From an uncultured bacterium (GTDB lineage: Bacteria; Patescibacteriota; Minisyncoccia; Phycocordibacterales; UBA9973): 13,642 bases of DNA. Positions 5,738 to 12,038 of this stretch are shown one piece after another. The DNA is taken from NCBI GenBank assembly GCA_903854645.1, contig CAINWY010000085.1, forward strand, positions 1-13,642. Direction: 5' to 3'. A model generated the notes under the pieces. That model saw only the letters and a program-made list of their open reading frames with translations, did no database searches and was not told the origin of the DNA. Made by a program: the position numbers and the translations under genes. Numbering within the stretch: the stretch's first letter is position 1; every line of letters starts with the position of its first letter.

Positions 5738-7450
5738 TTATCTATCTGGTGGAACGTTATAATAATTTAATAAGTATTTAGTGATATTAGTAAATGCTGG
5801 AATGAGACTTTGCGATGCATATTTTACCTCTTTAGGGTTCTTTAAAAATAGGAATACAATGAATTGTGGATCGTATGCAGGGAAATATCCAAAGAATGAG
5901 TGTGTGTGTCTATCTAGATAATATCCGCCACCTTTTTCCATTGCAACCTGAGCAGTACCAGTTTTTGCTGCAACTGTATAATGCTCGAATTTATGAGCCC
6001 CCGAATCATATGCTTCATATACATGGGCAAGCATTCTAGTAATAGTTTCAGCTGTATCCTTTTTTATTATAGCTGATTTGGTTATGGGATATGATATAAG
6101 CTTGCTTGTACCATCGTCATACCTAATCTGCTTTGCTAAATGAGGAGTTATCATATTACCACCATTCGCAATTATAGAAAAGGCACGTACTGCCTCCACC
6201 GGGGTTAAAGCTATCCCTTGGCCGAATGAGGCATTTGCATACTCTATATTTCTAGGACTATCCAAATTTGTTATTAAGCCCTTTGTTTCATTTGGTAAAT
6301 CTATTCCAGTCTTTTCTCCTATGCCATAGGATTTCATATATGTGCGAAAAATGTCATGCCCCAATTTCTTTTCTATAAACACCATCCCTGTATTTAAGGA
6401 TTGATCCAAAACAGTCTGCATATTTACATTTCCACGTCCCTTTTTATCAAAATTAAATATATCCTTTTTATCTACTGTTACAAACCCATTATCCATATAA
6501 GTGGTGTCCGGGGTAATCGAATTAGTATCAAGTGCTGCAGACACAACTAGAGGCTTGATAACCGAACCAAATTCTAATATGTCTTCTACCATTATATTCC
6601 TATATACACTATTATCTGGCACATCACTGAATTTATTTAAATCAAAATTTGGAAATGACGAAATAGCGTATATTTCACCAGTTTGTGGATTCATTATAAT
6701 TCCGCCTGCTTCATCTGCGTTCCATTTAGTAAATGCATCATTTAATTCAACTTCCAATGTATGCTGTGTAGATGGTTCAATAGTAGTGATGATATCACCT
6801 TGCTCTATATTATTATCAGAAATTTTATCTTTAAGACTGGAAAAAACTTCAGCAAAGAAATTTACATAATTCGTATCTTTAGGCTTTGATAACGTATCAT
6901 TATAATAACGCTCAAGACCATACTGACCAACCTTGTCATCCCCCTTAAAAGCCAGAAAACCTAAAGTTTGTGCAGCAAGTGACTCTCCTGGATAAACCCT
7001 CCAATTATCTTTATATATAGAAACCCCTGGAATCTTTAAGCTGTCGATTTCACTTACTTGCTCTTTTGTTAAATGATAAGCCACTTCCTCGTATGGATCA
7101 GTTTTCTTGTTGGCTTTTATTATAAAATTATCATAACTCATATTCATATATGGAGCCAACATTTGATAAGTCACATCTGCATCTAATATATCCTTTGCCT
7201 TAATAGCGAGTTTAAATCCAGATGAAATAGTTGCTGCTGCTACTAATGAATTATCCTTTTTGGTAAAAAATATTGATCCTCGATCAAAAATATTGCTTGT
7301 TGGAGTGGAGTATTGCCTATCAGCCTTTCCTATATACAAATTGTTGTGTACTATTTGAATTAAAAAAAGCTTCGCTATTAATAAAATAGCAAAAGTAATT
7401 ATTAAAACTGCAACAGCAATTATTCTAAAATGAAACGACGAGAGCTTCAT
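5738..7450 (-). CDS. ftsI: Class B penicillin-binding protein, FtsI/PBP3 type (septal transpeptidase)
   Basis: Membrane-anchored D,D-transpeptidase that cross-links septal peptidoglycan, normally with FtsW. A short cytoplasmic tail precedes one transmembrane helix (about residues 9-31). The pedestal domain follows with IFDRGSI and GQYGLERYYN. The catalytic domain has all three motifs: Ser296-Val-Ile-Lys299 (FGSVIKP), Ser351-Leu-Asn353 (SLNTG) and Lys496-Thr-Gly498 (KTGTAQ). At 570 aa the length is normal. The assignment to FtsI rather than PBP2 rests on its dcw position and the SLN/KTGT motifs. Its ATG shares one base with the stop of the ftsL-like gene (TAATG), so the two are translationally coupled; murF follows after 16 nt. 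No PASTA repeats are seen. Confidence 0.95.
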   Translation of the reverse strand: MKLSSFHFRIIAVAVLIITFAILLIAKLFLIQIVHNNLYIGKADRQYSTPTSNIFDRGSIFFTKKDNSLVAAATISSGFKLAIKAKDILDADVTYQMLAPYMNMSYDNFIIKANKKTDPYEEVAYHLTKEQVSEIDSLKIPGVSIYKDNWRVYPGESLAAQTLGFLAFKGDDKVGQYGLERYYNDTLSKPKDTNYVNFFAEVFSSLKDKISDNNIEQGDIITTIEPSTQHTLEVELNDAFTKWNADEAGGIIMNPQTGEIYAISSFPNFDLNKFSDVPDNSVYRNIMVEDILEFGSVIKPLVVSAALDTNSITPDTTYMDNGFVTVDKKDIFNFDKKGRGNVNMQTVLDQSLNTGMVFIEKKLGHDIFRTYMKSYGIGEKTGIDLPNETKGLITNLDSPRNIEYANASFGQGIALTPVEAVRAFSIIANGGNMITPHLAKQIRYDDGTSKLISYPITKSAIIKKDTAETITRMLAHVYEAYDSGAHKFEHYTVAAKTGTAQVAMEKGGGYYLDRHTHSFFGYFPAYDPQFIVFLFLKNPKEVKYASQSLIPAFTNITKYLLNYYNVPPDR

Positions 7451-7773
7451 TAGCGTATAGCGACATGGATAATAGATCTAGTAGCAAAAATATGTGAATT
7501 AATATCCACAAATCCCAGACTCGTAGCGCGTGATTTATTTATTGAATTCATATCACTTAAATATGTAAGCTCTAAATTACTTATATTACTGCCTAATATT
7601 TGTGCTGTATTTTCTAATGATTTACGAGCAATTACATTAAAGGTAATTGTGCCTATTATATAAACATATACTATAGAAACTGCCAATAATGAGCCGACTA
7701 GTATACGGAATATACCTCTTTGTGTATTTGAATTCCCTCTTATGTCGTTTGTTATTGCTTTAGTCTTATTCAT
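7450..7773 (-). CDS. FtsL-like single-pass membrane protein
   Basis: A 107-aa bitopic membrane protein. A basic cytoplasmic N-terminus of about 22 residues is followed by one transmembrane helix (around 23-47) and a periplasmic segment of which residues 50-80 look helical (KSLENTAQILGSNISNLELTYL). The topology, size and position between rsmH and ftsI are those of FtsL, the bitopic divisome protein that pairs with FtsB and controls FtsWI. FtsL sequences diverge too far to confirm this by eye. The stop overlaps the ftsI start by one base. The gene begins 35 nt after rsmH without a clear Shine-Dalgarno site. An unrelated small membrane protein is the alternative. Confidence 0.75.
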   Translation of the reverse strand: MNKTKAITNDIRGNSNTQRGIFRILVGSLLAVSIVYVYIIGTITFNVIARKSLENTAQILGSNISNLELTYLSDMNSINKSRATSLGFVDINSHIFATRSIIHVAIR

Positions 7774-7808
7774 ATAATTAATATTGTTATTTTAGATAGG
7801 CAGATACA

Positions 7809-8702
7809 TTATAATTTTTCTAATAATCGTAATTTTGAACTCCTAGAACGTGGATTATTTCTGACCTCTTCCTCTTCTGGTATTATTGGTTTTTTTGTAT
7901 GTATTAAAGCTTTGCCGTTTTCTTTTAATTTTACAAATGCTTTTTTTACAATTCTATCCTCCAAGCTGTGAAAACTAATTACTGACATATGGCCTCCTTT
8001 CTTTAAACATGTAAATCCTTTGTCTATAGCTTGTTCCAGATTTGAAAGTTCACTATTTGTCGCAATTCGTAATGCCTGGAATGTCCTCGTCGCTGGATGA
8101 ATTCGTAAGCCTTTATAATATCCACCAACTGCATCCTTTATAATCTTTACGAGATCAAATGTAGTTTTTATCTCTTTTTCTTTTCTACTCTCTACTATCT
8201 TCTTTGCAATTTTTCTAGAATACTTTTCCTCCCCAAAACCAAAAATGATATCCGCTATACTTTCCTCTTCCCATGTGTTCACTATCTCTTTGGCAGTTAA
8301 ATCCTCTTCTGTGATGTCCTTTTTCATTGTCATCAATAATGGTTCATCTTTTAAAAACGAAAATCCTCTGCCTGCGACTTCGAGCTGAAATGAACTTATC
8401 CCTAAATCCAGCAATATTCCATCTATGCTTTCAATCTTCAAATCTTTAATAACTTTATCTATATCCTGGAAACCTGCATTTACAAAAGTAAAATCAGAAA
8501 TTGTATCTCCTATAAGTTTTAATGTGCGCTCTTTTGCATCAATATCGAGATCTAGTCCTATAATCTTTATACTATTACCCCATCTCTTTATCATTTCGAA
8601 AGTATGACCTCCACCACCTAATGTGCCATCTATTATTATGTCTCCTTTTTTAATGGCAAGACCATCTATAGACTCTCTCTTTAAAACGGAAATATGTGTC
8701 AT
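7809..8702 (-). CDS. rsmH: 16S rRNA (cytosine(1402)-N(4))-methyltransferase RsmH
   Basis: SAM-dependent methyltransferase (formerly MraW) that N4-methylates C1402 in the decoding centre of 16S rRNA. The SAM-binding motif DGTLGGGGHT is at residues 25-34 and GLDLDIDA near 49-56. Family blocks LLDLGISSFQLE, GRGFSF, HPATRTFQALRI, SFHSLEDRIVK and the C-terminal NPRSRSSKLR are all present. At 297 aa it is a little below the usual 310. It starts one base after the mraZ stop, and AGGAGT inside the mraZ end (8711-8716) gives a good ribosome-binding site with 8-nt spacing. This is the standard second gene of dcw clusters. Confidence 0.97.
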   Translation of the reverse strand: MTHISVLKRESIDGLAIKKGDIIIDGTLGGGGHTFEMIKRWGNSIKIIGLDLDIDAKERTLKLIGDTISDFTFVNAGFQDIDKVIKDLKIESIDGILLDLGISSFQLEVAGRGFSFLKDEPLLMTMKKDITEEDLTAKEIVNTWEEESIADIIFGFGEEKYSRKIAKKIVESRKEKEIKTTFDLVKIIKDAVGGYYKGLRIHPATRTFQALRIATNSELSNLEQAIDKGFTCLKKGGHMSVISFHSLEDRIVKKAFVKLKENGKALIHTKKPIIPEEEEVRNNPRSRSSKLRLLEKL

Positions 8703-8703
8703 A

Positions 8704-9138
8704 TTAAAGAACTCCTATCTGGCCCAATTTATCTGCAAGGGCATCGGCCTGTGTCTCTACTAACTTCTTGTAATCACTCCAAGCTTTCTCGTTCCAGATT
8801 TCTGCACGATTCTGAACACCGATAACAACCACCTTTGTGGAAAGATTGGATCGTATTTTCAAATTTTCCGGGATTAGTATTCGTCCATTTGCATCTACGT
8901 CAACTATTACAGCCTGACCAAACATAAATCTCGAGAAACTTCTGTTATCAGATGCGAGCATAGAAGAATCTGATAGCTTTGCTGAAACCTTTTGCCATTC
9001 TTTTGTAGTAAAAATGGAAAGACAATTATCGAGCCCAGGTGCAACAACAATACTCTTCCCCATTTCCTTTCGGAATTTTACTGGGAGTGACATTCGATTC
9101 TTTTCATCTAATGTATGTGTGTATTCTCCTATGAGCAT
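8704..9138 (-). CDS. mraZ: Transcriptional regulator MraZ
   Basis: DNA-binding regulator of the dcw operon, made of two AbrB/SpoVT-like MraZ half-domains that assemble into ring-shaped oligomers in known members. Each half shows the DxxxR-type motif: DEKNRMSLP at 11-19 and DANGRILIP at 82-90. I chose the ATG at 9138, giving the typical MLIGEYTHTLDEKNR start and 144 aa, the usual length. A longer frame from a GTG at 9177 would add 13 residues of non-family sequence and begin inside an operator repeat, so I reject it. No Shine-Dalgarno site precedes the ATG. The gene leads the operon to 4097, and four GTGG repeats in its own promoter fit autorepression. Confidence 0.96.
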   Translation of the reverse strand: MLIGEYTHTLDEKNRMSLPVKFRKEMGKSIVVAPGLDNCLSIFTTKEWQKVSAKLSDSSMLASDNRSFSRFMFGQAVIVDVDANGRILIPENLKIRSNLSTKVVVIGVQNRAEIWNEKAWSDYKKLVETQADALADKLGQIGVL

Positions 9139-9172
9139 AATAATATGGTGAGATAAACTAAAAAATAAATTT

Positions 9173-9238
9173 ACCACTTAATCCCACTTAGTTATATTAT
9201 AAACCACTTCATCCCACAATACAATACCCATACCCCAC
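9173..9238 (-). promoter_or_regulatory. mraZ (dcw) promoter with MraZ-box repeats
   Basis: On the minus strand TTGTAT (9219-9224) and a perfect TATAAT (9196-9201) are 17 bp apart, with +1 predicted near 9189 and a 50-nt leader. Two 14-bp direct repeats, TGGGATGAAGTGGT (9203-9216) and TGGGATTAAGTGGT (9173-9186), differ at one base. One fills the spacer and the other starts just after +1. Within them GTGG recurs at minus-strand positions 9217, 9207, 9187 and 9177, that is, one or two helical turns apart; GTGGGG and ATGGGT lie further upstream (9226-9238). This matches the TGGGN repeats with 10-bp period known for E. coli MraZ. Confidence 0.8.
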
Positions 9239-9245
9239 CATTACC

Positions 9246-9316
9246 TGTGGATAACTCGAAGACCGAAAGGTCTGAGATCCTGAATCAGCAGGCGAAGGGT
9301 CGTAATCCATTTTTTT
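9246..9316. other. Structured GC-rich element, three-way-junction fold, unknown RNA
   Basis: A 62-bp block with about 50% GC in much AT-richer surroundings. P1 pairs 9248-9255 with 9302-9309 (TGGATAAC with GTAATCCA, one A-A mismatch). P2 is AGACC-GAAA-GGTCT (9260-9273), with a GNRA tetraloop on the plus strand. P3 is CCTG-N6-CAGG (9279-9292). Seven T (9310-9316) follow P1 on the plus strand, like a terminator. On the minus strand a possible promoter, TTGAGT (9345-9350) and TATTTT (9322-9327) 17 bp apart, would start a transcript right at P1. The transcribed strand is therefore undecided, with the tetraloop and T tract favouring plus. No open frame fits. It could be a small RNA, a cis-regulatory RNA or a DNA-level structure. 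A perfect DnaA-box match (TTATCCACA on minus, 9246-9254) overlaps P1. Confidence 0.5.
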
Positions 9317-9366
9317 AAGAAAAAATAACACAGAAAGTGCGAAAACTCAAAATATCACTATTTATC

Positions 9367-9398
9367 AATAAAAAAAACACTCATTTTCATGAATGTTT
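9367..9398 (-). terminator. Intrinsic terminator of the 9416-9853 gene
   Basis: A 10-bp stem (9375-9384 with 9389-9398, one G-U pair on the minus strand) with a 4-nt GAAA loop is followed on the minus strand by a run of T. It starts 17 nt after the stop codon at 9416. Confidence 0.85.
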
Positions 9399-9415
9399 TA
9401 GTATTAAAATCTTAA

Positions 9416-9853
9416 TTAATTTAAACTTAAATCTTTTTCAATTCGAAGCCCTACATCAAAGACTTTTTTCACCCTACTTATGAAAAGTGAAATGATATCC
9501 CTCCACGATTGATCAATAACATCAACTGTAATATCCATAATTTCAGGATTCTTAATGCCAAAGGCTTCATTCATAAAAACTACCTGACATTCAGTCTCAC
9601 CCATATGAAATACAAATAATGGAATATTATTATCTCCAAGATAAAAACAGCATCTGATGAGTGGGAAAAAATTTAGATCCATTAAAATTTCTACATTACC
9701 AAAATCTAGTAAAGCACGAAAATTATCAGCCCCAATTTCCTCGAATGTAAAAATTTCAATCTTGTAGTAGATAGAAGCAATTTCCATATCATACTGCAGT
9801 TGCTCTAGAATGGCTATCACCTTTCTATAGTCAAATTCCGAATAATTTCTCAT
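9416..9853 (-). CDS. Protein of unknown function (145 aa)
   Basis: I do not recognise this protein. It is a 145-aa acidic, probably soluble chain. The first ~30 residues (FDYRKVIAILEQLQYDMEIA) look helical. Several hydrophobic strand-like stretches follow (ALLDFGNVEILMDLNFF, IRCCFYLGDN, PLFVFHMG, CQVVFMNEAFG) and then a C-terminal helical region (WRDIISLFISRVKKVFDVGLRIE). The helix, sheet, helix pattern suggests a compact alpha/beta domain, perhaps a chaperone-like or ligand-binding fold, but no motif proves it. Three Cys (two adjacent) show no metal-site spacing. It is a one-gene unit: a hairpin (the lysS terminator) lies upstream and its own terminator downstream, and it is separated from mraZ by the structured element. 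Confidence 0.72.
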   Translation of the reverse strand: MRNYSEFDYRKVIAILEQLQYDMEIASIYYKIEIFTFEEIGADNFRALLDFGNVEILMDLNFFPLIRCCFYLGDNNIPLFVFHMGETECQVVFMNEAFGIKNPEIMDITVDVIDQSWRDIISLFISRVKKVFDVGLRIEKDLSLN

Positions 9854-9905
9854 ATCATTAAGTTTTAATTGTTAGAAAATACGTTTATATTACTTGTTTA
9901 TTTAA

Positions 9906-9934
9906 ACATTACTCTACTTACAAGATGAAGTCAA
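9906..9934 (-). promoter_or_regulatory. Candidate promoter of the 9416-9853 gene
   Basis: On the minus strand TTGACT (9929-9934) is 17 bp from TAATGT (9906-9911), a weak -10. The predicted start near 9899 would give a 45-nt leader. It lies just beyond the lysS terminator hairpin, where a new promoter is needed. Confidence 0.35.
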
Positions 9935-9940
9935 ACTAAC

Positions 9941-9978
9941 ATAAATAACCCTACCATCGTAATGGTAGGGTTATTTAT
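9941..9978 (-). terminator. Terminator hairpin after lysS
   Basis: A perfect 17-bp stem (9941-9957 with 9962-9978) with a 4-nt loop begins 6 nt after the lysS stop. The 3' arm on the minus strand ends in TTATTTAT, which supplies the U-rich end, although no long T run follows. The same hairpin would also weakly serve the other strand. Confidence 0.75.
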
Positions 9979-9984
9979 ATATAT

Positions 9985-11472
9985 TTATTCTCTTGGTTTC
10001 ATTATTGGAAAGAATATGACATCTCGGAGATTCTTCTGCTCTGTAAAAATTGCAACGAGGCGATCGATACCCATACCAAACCCTGTCATAGGTGGCATAC
10101 CATGCTCCATAGCGGTTAAAAATCCTTCACTTACATCCATGGCTTCTTCATCCCCACCCTGTTTTGCCTTACCCTGAGCTGTGAGTAATTCTCTTTGAAT
10201 ATTTGGGTCTACAAGTTCTGCGTATTGGTTTGTAATCTCTGCTCCTGCAATAATTAATTGACAAACTTTTGCGGTTCCCTCTTCATTCTGCTGAGCGAGA
10301 GGCTTTAAATCTCCTGGGAAATCTGTGACAAAAGTAGGATTTATAATCTTTCCTCTTGATGATTTCTTGTAAATTTTATCCAGCAAATTACCACGTCCGA
10401 GTTTTTTAACTTCATCCTCTTTTACTCCCCACTTTAGAGCCTGAACTCTAGCCTCCTCTAGTGTAATAGTTTCAATATCGATACCCGCATCATTTTTCAA
10501 TAAATCTTTAAATGAAATTCTGGGCCATACTGTATCAATCTCTACATCAATTCCATTACCCTCATTATCGTAAACTTTAAAAATTGTTTTACCCATTAAC
10601 TCTCTTGCTATAGATTTTACAAGTTCTTCCGTCCATTTCATATTTGTCTCTAAACTCTGGTAAGCTGCATACCATTCAAGCATTGTGAACTCCTGTAAGT
10701 GTGTAGGGTCTGAACCTTCATTCCTAAAGTTCTTGCCAATCTCATATACTCTTTCGTATCCTCCCACCATTAGCATCTTATGCTCTAATTCTAGTGCTAT
10801 ACGAAGAACCATATCCATATCATAGTCATTATGGTGTGTATTAAATGTCTTTGCCATGGCACCTCCTGCCTGGCTTTGTAGTATGGGGGTCTCAACCTCT
10901 AAGAAATTTTTATCATCAAAATAACTTCTAATATATTTAATTATTTTTGAACGAGTCATAAAACGATCATAGACCTCTTTATCCATCAGTATATCTAAAT
11001 ATCTTTTACGGTAGGTTTCCTCTAAATCCTGTAATCCGTGCCACTTGTCAGGAAGCGGCAAAAGAGCCTTCGTTGCCATTTGCCAATCTTTAATCAGAAT
11101 ACTTTGTTCCCCTCTTTGGGTTACGAATAATTGCCCTGTAACGGAAATGAAATCACCATTATCGATAGTGTCGACGAATAAATTAAACACCTTCACGTCT
11201 AATACATCTTTTTTTAGAACTGCTTGGAGACGATCAATCCCATCTTGCAAGACAATGAATAAAATAGCGCCCTGACCGCGTACAATCATAACTCTACCTG
11301 CAATTGAAATTGCCTCATTTTCGGATTTTATTAATAATTCATCAAAAGAAGCCTTTACTTCATTTATAGAATAATCACGCGAAACAGAAGAAGGATAAGG
11401 ATTCATCCCAGCCTCTTTTAATTTAATAATTTTAGTAAGTCGCGCAGAGCGCAATTCTTCAATAGATGCCAT
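9985..11472 (-). CDS. lysS: Lysyl-tRNA synthetase, class II
   Basis: Charges tRNA-Lys with lysine using ATP. The 495-aa chain has an N-terminal OB-fold anticodon-binding domain (about 57-135) and a class II catalytic core. Motif 1 lies around FLEVETPIL (190-198). Motif 2 is RVYEIGKNFRNEGSD (241-255), followed by EFTMLEW. Motif 3 is GFGMGIDRLVAIF (464-476), preceded by the LysRS block DEEAMDVSEGFLTAMEHGMPP. The normally conserved THNPEF after motif 2 reads THLQEF, a small departure. I chose the ATG at 11472, four bases after the greA stop, giving the usual MASIEELR-like start. The longer frame begins at a TTG (11490) inside greA. The greA-lysS order is also common in Firmicutes and implies cotranscription. 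Confidence 0.97.
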   Translation of the reverse strand: MASIEELRSARLTKIIKLKEAGMNPYPSSVSRDYSINEVKASFDELLIKSENEAISIAGRVMIVRGQGAILFIVLQDGIDRLQAVLKKDVLDVKVFNLFVDTIDNGDFISVTGQLFVTQRGEQSILIKDWQMATKALLPLPDKWHGLQDLEETYRKRYLDILMDKEVYDRFMTRSKIIKYIRSYFDDKNFLEVETPILQSQAGGAMAKTFNTHHNDYDMDMVLRIALELEHKMLMVGGYERVYEIGKNFRNEGSDPTHLQEFTMLEWYAAYQSLETNMKWTEELVKSIARELMGKTIFKVYDNEGNGIDVEIDTVWPRISFKDLLKNDAGIDIETITLEEARVQALKWGVKEDEVKKLGRGNLLDKIYKKSSRGKIINPTFVTDFPGDLKPLAQQNEEGTAKVCQLIIAGAEITNQYAELVDPNIQRELLTAQGKAKQGGDEEAMDVSEGFLTAMEHGMPPMTGFGMGIDRLVAIFTEQKNLRDVIFFPIMKPRE

Positions 11473-11476
11473 AGCT

Positions 11477-11941
11477 CTATTGTATATCAATTAGAGTATA
11501 CTTGGCTAGTCCCTTTGGAGTTTTTATTGAAACTACAGCACCTTTAGCTTTACCAAAAAGAGCCTCTCCTAATGGTGATTTATTTGAAATTTTATTTTTT
11601 GTCATATCTGCTTCTTCAGCCCCTACGATACTGTACGTTACTGTGTCTTTTGCACCATCCTTTTTAATAACTACTGTTGTTCCGATTTCTACTTTTGAGC
11701 TTTGATGCTTCTTTACAACTACTGAAGATTGCAACATATATTCAATCTGATTTATGCGATCCTCTGTTTTTCCTTGATCCTCACGAGCCTGATGATACTC
11801 TGCATTTTCTGATAAATCCCCCAAAGCTTTCGCGGCGTCTAGGGCTTCTAAAATTTCCTTTCTTTTAAAGGTTTTTAAGTTCTTAAGTTCTTCTTGTAAT
11901 AAGTGTTTTTTTTCTTCTGTTATATAATTTATTTCATCCAT
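11477..11941 (-). CDS. greA: Transcription elongation factor GreA
   Basis: Binds the RNA polymerase secondary channel and stimulates cleavage of backtracked RNA. The N-terminal coiled coil (about 8-75) carries the acidic tip Asp42 and Glu45 in GDLSENAEYHQARE. The C-terminal FKBP-like domain includes IGTTVVIK, NKISNKSPLGEALFGKAKG and a final strand. At 154 aa it is close to the E. coli length of 158. I chose the ATG at 11941; an upstream extension to 11986 adds 15 non-family residues that overlap the promoter. No Shine-Dalgarno site is seen, and the predicted leader is only three bases. It follows the PBP2 gene by 97 nt and precedes lysS by four. Confidence 0.97.
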   Translation of the reverse strand: MDEINYITEEKKHLLQEELKNLKTFKRKEILEALDAAKALGDLSENAEYHQAREDQGKTEDRINQIEYMLQSSVVVKKHQSSKVEIGTTVVIKKDGAKDTVTYSIVGAEEADMTKNKISNKSPLGEALFGKAKGAVVSIKTPKGLAKYTLIDIQ

Positions 11942-11950
11942 AATCGTCAG

Positions 11951-11979
11951 ATTGTAACAATTAAACATTAATAAGTAAA
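11951..11979 (-). promoter_or_regulatory. Promoter of greA-lysS
   Basis: On the minus strand TTTACT (11974-11979) and TACAAT (11951-11956) are 17 bp apart, and TGT directly upstream of the -10 makes an extended -10. The predicted +1 near 11944 leaves a three-base leader before the greA ATG. No terminator is evident between the PBP2 stop and this site, so greA may also receive read-through. Confidence 0.55.
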
Positions 11980-12038
11980 CCCCCAATACCTAGTTTTTTT
12001 GACTAAAAATTGGATGCTCTGGGTAGGGCCTTAATTTC

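Noticed and set aside
9139..9177. Longer MraZ start at the GTG at 9177
   Set aside because: The extra 13 residues do not resemble MraZ, and the codon lies in an operator repeat about 12 nt from the predicted +1. The ATG at 9138 gives the family N-terminus.
9246..9254. Replication origin at a perfect DnaA box (TTATCCACA, minus strand)
   Set aside because: Only one perfect box is seen, with no cluster of boxes and no dnaA or dnaN nearby. It may still bind DnaA, but it is also one arm of a stem in the structured element.
9256..9301. TPP riboswitch, hammerhead ribozyme or tRNA-like RNA
   Set aside because: CTGAGA and AAGGG recall the THI box, but the second TPP sensor arm is missing. The hammerhead core bases do not match (CTGAGAT and CGAAG instead of CTGANGA and GAAA). 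A 60-nt tRNA-like reading of the minus strand lacks a T-arm, an anticodon arm and proper length.
12000..12038. Terminator between the PBP2 gene and greA
   Set aside because: Only a 4-bp pairing (TAGT with ACTA) around an A-rich loop is present. It is too weak to call, so read-through from PBP2 into greA remains possible.
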